From: Anaerolineae bacterium
GTDB taxonomy: Bacteria > Chloroflexota > Anaerolineae > J102
Direction of reading: 5' to 3'
DNA: 37,764 nucleotides
Assembly: GCA_011371305.1 (NCBI GenBank)
Contig: DRQW01000165.1
Span: 1 to 37,764, forward strand
A program made the position numbers and the translations under genes. Below the pieces are notes generated by a model. The model made no database searches and had not been told where the DNA came from. It saw only the letters and a list, made by a program, of their open reading frames with translations. Positions 34,302 through 37,764 of the stretch are shown in pieces (position 1 is the first letter of the stretch; each line of letters starts with the position of its first letter).

Positions 34302-34331
34302 TGGATAGTTACACGTTTTTTACGTTATAAT
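34302..34331 (+). promoter_or_regulatory. Candidate promoter of the TumA/TumE-like pair
   Basis: A perfect TATAAT at 34326-34331 is preceded after 18 bases by TGGATA (34302-34307), which matches four of six bases of the -35. The start codon is 48 bases downstream, with AAGGAG at 34367-34372. Confidence 0.5.
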
Positions 34332-34379
34332 CTGGTTGACAGCAACGCAAGCAAACTGTGAGAAATAAGGAGAAACATC

Positions 34380-34649
34380 ATGACGATTGAAAAAATCCTT
34401 GCAGATATCCATGCTTTGGAAGAAGAGCTCTTGGCCTTCGAACGAAAATACGGTATTCGTTCGGAAACTTTCTATGCCGCTTACATGAGTGGTGAAGAGC
34501 CTGAAGACGAAAGTTGGGTGCTGGATTTTGGTGAATGGGCCAGCGTCTACCGCACTTGGCTGGCGCGCCAGGCGGATTATCGCAATGAAATCCAGCGGTT
34601 ACAGCGGAACTCAACCAGCATCAAAGGATTGATTCGGGTTGCAGCATGA
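34380..34649 (+). CDS. Probable antitoxin, TumA-like
   Basis: This 89-residue, acidic, largely helical protein starts with a probable coiled segment (IEKILADIHALEEELLAFERKYG). The middle part is DESWVLDFGEWASVYRTWL, followed by a basic, polar end. It has the size and position of an antitoxin: first gene, good ribosome site, stop codon overlapping the start of a TumE-family gene (ATGA). Identification rests mainly on this context. The pair is visibly richer in A+T than the neighbouring metabolic genes, as is usual for mobile toxin-antitoxin modules. Confidence 0.75.
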   Translation: MTIEKILADIHALEEELLAFERKYGIRSETFYAAYMSGEEPEDESWVLDFGEWASVYRTWLARQADYRNEIQRLQRNSTSIKGLIRVAA

Positions 34650-35083
34650 ATCCGTTAGCTAGGCCCGAAGATTATGAACTGTTTTTATATACGTTGACGG
34701 AGCGATATCCCTCGATTCAGCGCTCGACTGTGATTTTTGTTCGCAGGGGCGCAACGTTGGCGCGAGTGTCAGGCGAACTGGTATTTGACCACGGCTTTCG
34801 ATTAGTGATTCGTGAACGTCTGGTATTCCATCGATTACCCGGTGTGATAGACTGGTATGGTTATGAGATCTGGCGCGGAAACGAAAAACTATGCTGGTAC
34901 GACCCACAACCTCATCCCGACGATCCACACTTGCAAGCCACACATCCCCATCATAAACATATTCGGCCAAATATCAAACATAATCGCATTCCCGCGCCAG
35001 AAATGAGTTTTCATCGACCGAACATCCCTTTTCTTATCGAGGAAATCGAACAGCTGATAGCTTCCCCCTCAATGCTGAAATAA
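34646..35083 (+). CDS. TumE-family (DUF6516) toxin-like protein
   Basis: This 145-residue protein has the pattern of the TumE/DUF6516 family: an N-terminal beta-rich half (VSGELVFDHGFRLVIRERLVF, then WYGYEIWRGNEKLCWYDPQPHP), a histidine-rich THPHHKHIRP near residue 104, and FHRPNIPFLIEEIEQLI near the end. Members are annotated as toxins of toxin-antitoxin systems, probably acting on RNA; no mechanism is visible here. It is complete, unlike the RelE/Phd remnants just upstream. Its start overlaps the antitoxin stop codon. Confidence 0.82.
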   Translation: MNPLARPEDYELFLYTLTERYPSIQRSTVIFVRRGATLARVSGELVFDHGFRLVIRERLVFHRLPGVIDWYGYEIWRGNEKLCWYDPQPHPDDPHLQATHPHHKHIRPNIKHNRIPAPEMSFHRPNIPFLIEEIEQLIASPSMLK

Positions 35084-35110
35084 CAACCAGCCCCCTCCCC
35101 TATCCTCCAT

Positions 35111-35174
35111 GCGTCAAACGTCGGATGACGCTTTCCAGAAATAACCATTCTGGGCGCGCTTTGACGTTTGACGC
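35111..35174. repeat. Perfect 12-bp inverted repeat before the GH57 gene
   Basis: GCGTCAAACGTC (35111-35122) and GACGTTTGACGC (35163-35174) are exact complements. An inner CCAGAA...TTCTGG pair (about 35135-35152) extends the symmetry. The words have 7-base spacing like the other elements. It ends 16 bases before the GH57 start codon and no ribosome site is visible between them. Confidence 0.8.
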
Positions 35175-35190
35175 TTGACTTTTTACCCCC

Positions 35191-37308
35191 ATGAATCTCG
35201 CCATCATCTGGCACATGCACCAGCCCCTCTACCGCCAGCCGGGCAGCGATGTGGCCATCCTGCCCTGGGTGCGGCTGCACGCGGTCAAGGATTACCTGCA
35301 CATGGCCCAAGTCCTGGCCGCGCACCCGGACATGCGCGCCACCTTCACCCTGACGCCCTCGCTGGCCGAGCAACTGGAGGATTACGCGGCCGGGCGGCTG
35401 GTGGATCGGCTCATGCAGCTCGCGGATCGGGCCTGGTTTAGTCCGGATGAGAAGCGCTATCTGCTGGACATGTGCTTCAGCATCAACCCCGCCATCATCG
35501 CCCAATACCCGCCCTACCAGGCCATCCTCGACCGCCGTCACCTGGCCCGCCTCAATCCCGACTACTTCTCCGCCCAGACCTACCGCGACCTGCTGGTGTG
35601 GTTCAACCTGGCCTGGACCGACCCCAACCTGCTGGAGCGGGATGATTTCCTGGCCGGGCTGGTGCAAAAAGGCCGGGACTTCACCCCGTCCGAGGCCCGG
35701 GGGCTCATGGAAAAACATCGGGAGATCATGGGCCAGGTCCTGCCCACGTATCGGGCATTGGCGGAAAAAGGGCAGTTGGAGCTCATCACCGTGCCCTTCT
35801 ACCATCCCATCCTGCCCCTGCTGGTGGATAGCCGCATCGCCCAACGCCCCAGCCCCGGCCTGCCCATCCCCGATCCCCCTTTCCGTGCGCCCGAGGATGC
35901 CGAGGCGCAGATCCGCTGGGCGGTGGAGAAACACACACGGCTGATGGGCGAGAAGCCCGTGGGCATGTGGCCCAGCGAGGGCGCGGTCGCGCCCGAGATC
36001 CTGCCCCTGGCCGCGGCCGCGGGCCTGACCTGGCTGGCCACGGACGAAGCCATCCTGGGCGAAAGCCTGGGCATCTATTTCGAGCGGGATGAGACGGGCC
36101 TGGTCCGCCGCGGAGACCTGCTCTACCATCCCTGGCGGGTCGCCACACCCCAGGGCGACCTGGCCATCCTCTTCCGCGACCATGACCTCTCCGACCGCAT
36201 CGGGTTCGTCTATCAGCACCTGCCCGCGGCCCAGGCCGCGGAGGACATGATCGTTCGGCTGGAGCGCATCGCCCGGGCCTTTGGCAACCGCGAGGACGGG
36301 CTGATCACCATCATCCTCGATGGCGAAAACGCCTGGGAATACTACGAGCACAACGGCGATCCCTTCCTGCACGAGCTTTACACCCGTCTCACCGCCCACC
36401 CCCACCTGACGCCCGTCCTCCCCAGCCAGCATCTGGCCCAGCATCCCCCCACCGACACCCTGGAGCGCCTGGCCTCAGGAAGTTGGATCCTGGGCGACTT
36501 TACCACCTGGATGGGCGACCCGGAGCATCTGGTCGCCTGGTCCCGGCTGCGCGACCTGCGGGACGCTTACGCCGCCTGGGTGGAGGAAACCCGGCCCGAG
36601 CCCGCGCAGTTGCACCTCGTTCAGCATCACCTCTTCGCGGCCGAGGGATCCGACTGGTTCTGGTGGTATTCCCACCGCAACAGCAGCGCCCAGGACGCGC
36701 TCTTCGACCAGCTCTTCCGCGACTACCTGGCCGCGGCCTACCGGGCCATGGATATCCTCCCGCCCGAAGCACTGGCCCAGCCCATCACCGGCATGGCCCA
36801 GCAGCCCCCGCCGCCCCGCCATTTCCTCACCCCCCGCCTCACCGCCTCCCCCGATCCCTCCCGATATTGGGCCGACGCCCAAGTCATCCGCCCGGACATC
36901 TCCACCGGTGCCATGCAGCAGGCGGGGAGCCTGGTGCAGGCCGTGCGCTATGCCAACGATGCGGACCATCTGTACCTGCGGCTGGAATTGAGCGTGCCAC
37001 TAGCTCGCTTCGCCCTGGAGATGCACCTGCGTACAGCGGGAGGAGCCTATCTGCTGCGGTTGGGCCGGGATCAAACCACCGCGTTCCTGATGCGTCTGGA
37101 AAATGGCTCCGAGGTGAATGTGGGGCCTGTACGATGCGCGTTGGGGGAAAAGCTGGCGGAATTTGCCATCCCGCTGGGGACGTTGGCTATCGATCTGGGG
37201 CAGATGACCACGGTCTTTCTTCATCTCACCCTGACCGGTACGGCAGGCGACGTGGTCCGCTTTCCGCATACGGGCGAAGTCGCGTTGGAATTAGCCCAAG
37301 GAACATAA
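35191..37308 (+). CDS. Glycoside hydrolase family 57
   Basis: This 705-residue enzyme of the alpha-amylase/4-alpha-glucanotransferase family GH57 has these conserved regions: I WHMHQP (7-12), II with PFYHPILPLL (202-211), III GMWPSEGAV with nucleophile Glu263, IV IILDGENAWEYY with acid/base Asp377, and V WILGDFTTWMGDPE near 432-445. The barrel and helical bundle end near residue 560. The last 130 residues are a beta-rich domain starting after a Pro-rich linker, like the C-terminal domain of many GH57 proteins. No signal peptide is seen, so it is probably cytoplasmic and acts on glycogen or maltodextrins; the exact specificity is not visible. It has its own gap on both sides and is probably transcribed alone. 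Confidence 0.93.
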   Translation: MNLAIIWHMHQPLYRQPGSDVAILPWVRLHAVKDYLHMAQVLAAHPDMRATFTLTPSLAEQLEDYAAGRLVDRLMQLADRAWFSPDEKRYLLDMCFSINPAIIAQYPPYQAILDRRHLARLNPDYFSAQTYRDLLVWFNLAWTDPNLLERDDFLAGLVQKGRDFTPSEARGLMEKHREIMGQVLPTYRALAEKGQLELITVPFYHPILPLLVDSRIAQRPSPGLPIPDPPFRAPEDAEAQIRWAVEKHTRLMGEKPVGMWPSEGAVAPEILPLAAAAGLTWLATDEAILGESLGIYFERDETGLVRRGDLLYHPWRVATPQGDLAILFRDHDLSDRIGFVYQHLPAAQAAEDMIVRLERIARAFGNREDGLITIILDGENAWEYYEHNGDPFLHELYTRLTAHPHLTPVLPSQHLAQHPPTDTLERLASGSWILGDFTTWMGDPEHLVAWSRLRDLRDAYAAWVEETRPEPAQLHLVQHHLFAAEGSDWFWWYSHRNSSAQDALFDQLFRDYLAAAYRAMDILPPEALAQPITGMAQQPPPPRHFLTPRLTASPDPSRYWADAQVIRPDISTGAMQQAGSLVQAVRYANDADHLYLRLELSVPLARFALEMHLRTAGGAYLLRLGRDQTTAFLMRLENGSEVNVGPVRCALGEKLAEFAIPLGTLAIDLGQMTTVFLHLTLTGTAGDVVRFPHTGEVALELAQGT

Positions 37309-37311
37309 CGT

Positions 37312-37340
37312 TTGTCAGGCCACGCGGGGACAGGTATAAT
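37312..37340 (+). promoter_or_regulatory. Near-consensus promoter upstream of long repeat copy C
   Basis: TTGTCA (37312-37317), 17 bases, TATAAT (37335-37340): 11 of 12 consensus positions. Transcription would begin near 37347 and run through repeat copy C into the gene starting at 37718, giving a leader of about 370 bases. Between 37347 and 37401 I see only a GC-rich palindromic stretch. Confidence 0.75.
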
Positions 37341-37401
37341 GGCAAGGGATACGAGACGGCTCGCTGATGCCGATGACCACGCCTCGCGCCACGTGGGCGC
37401 G

Positions 37402-37708
37402 GGAAGCCGACGCCGTAATGCGTCATGCGTGATGCGTAAGTCCTCACGTTTCACGCATCACGTGTCACGCCCGTTGGCGCCTCGCTCAACGTTGTCCTGA
37501 CGACCTCCATCCTAATCCTGATCCGAATCCTATTTTCATAGCAGTCCAACGGCGGGCCACCCCGTGCCGATACGGATAAAAATGGCGGGCTGTGCAGCCC
37601 CGTAACCGGTAAACCAGGAAACCCGGAAACCAGGGAAACCGGGCCAATCTGCTCCCCCTCCCGGTCTACCGGCCTACTGGTTTCCCGGTCTACCAATTTC
37701 AAAGCAGG
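37402..37708 (-). repeat. Long intergenic repeat, copy C (about 307 bp, inverted relative to copy B)
   Basis: Reading the minus strand, this copy follows copy B (22667-22981) almost base for base: the GTAGACCGG words, GTTTCC words, GCTGCACAGC palindrome, GGACTGCTATGAAAA block, AGGATT words and the heptamer hairpin. Its end (AAAGCAGG on the plus strand) runs into the AGGAG ribosome site of the next gene. The copies flank 14.4 kb in opposite orientation. Confidence 0.9.
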
Positions 37709-37717
37709 AGCACATCC

Positions 37718-37764
37718 ATGTCCCCCAAACCCCTCTCCGACTATCCCCGTCCCCCAGAGGATAA
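37718..37764 (+). CDS. Start of a further gene, cut by the window end
   Basis: ATG at 37718 has CAGGAG (37705-37710) seven bases before it and opens a frame MSPKPLSDYPRPPED that runs off the end. Too little is present to name it. A strong promoter at 37312 and the repeat-derived leader precede it. Confidence 0.6.
   Translation, partial: MSPKPLSDYPRPPED

Noticed and set aside
35161-35190. Promoter before the GH57 gene from TTGACG
   Set aside because: The sequence at the -10 position is C-rich, and TTGACG is part of the inverted repeat arm.

Overview
The window looks like chromosome from a member of the Chloroflexota, probably Anaerolineae-like. This is an inference from style, because no rRNA gene is present. 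The signs are the lipoprotein with a Thr/Pro/Glu-rich linker, the SH3-type protein with a TPTPT stalk, high-GC genes, family-1 sugar ABC transporters, a cobalamin salvage cluster containing CbiZ, a 2Fe-2S/molybdopterin fused dehydrogenase, and a GH57 enzyme.

Layout. 1-2300: repeat debris and a large Rossmann-fold protein on the minus strand. 2296-5158: an ABC-2 type exporter (one ATPase, two permeases) behind a sigma70-like promoter. 5178-12580: the best defined system, a peptidoglycan amino-sugar (MurNAc) scavenging operon. It holds a GntR/HutC repressor with a DasR/NagR-like operator over its own promoter, a solute-binding lipoprotein, two permeases, an AmiE-like serine hydrolase without a signal peptide, and one polypeptide joining a BadF-type sugar kinase to a MurQ etherase. 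12632-18482: a cobalamin riboswitch with promoter and terminator, then cobT, cobS, cbiZ, cbiB, a SAM methyltransferase and a PncC-like NMN amidase. The PncC-like protein could make the nicotinate mononucleotide that CobT consumes. 18484-20685: sucC-sucD. 20866-22485: a membrane protein and an NmrA/epimerase-like protein on the minus strand. 23124-27806: a DEAD-box-like protein that has lost nearly all catalytic motifs, a FmdB zinc ribbon protein, and ComEC with a degraded C-terminal hydrolase domain, all minus strand. 27972-33679: a DadA-like FAD oxidoreductase with a predicted leaderless mRNA, an SH3-type surface protein, a shortened FAD subunit and an XdhD-like molybdenum hydroxylase. 33731-35083: remains of a RelE/Phd toxin-antitoxin pair followed by an intact TumA/TumE-like pair. 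35191-37308: GH57 glycoside hydrolase. 37312-37764: a strong promoter, an approximately 307 bp repeat and the first codons of a further gene.

The most unusual feature is in the gaps. Nearly every gap above about 100 bp contains degenerate tandem words of 7 (sometimes 8-9) bases followed by their reverse complements. The words differ from gap to gap, but the architecture (word array, short spacer, complementary word array) is conserved. Two gaps carry near-identical copies of about 310 bp in opposite orientation (22667-22981 and 37402-37708), and a decayed third copy opens the window.
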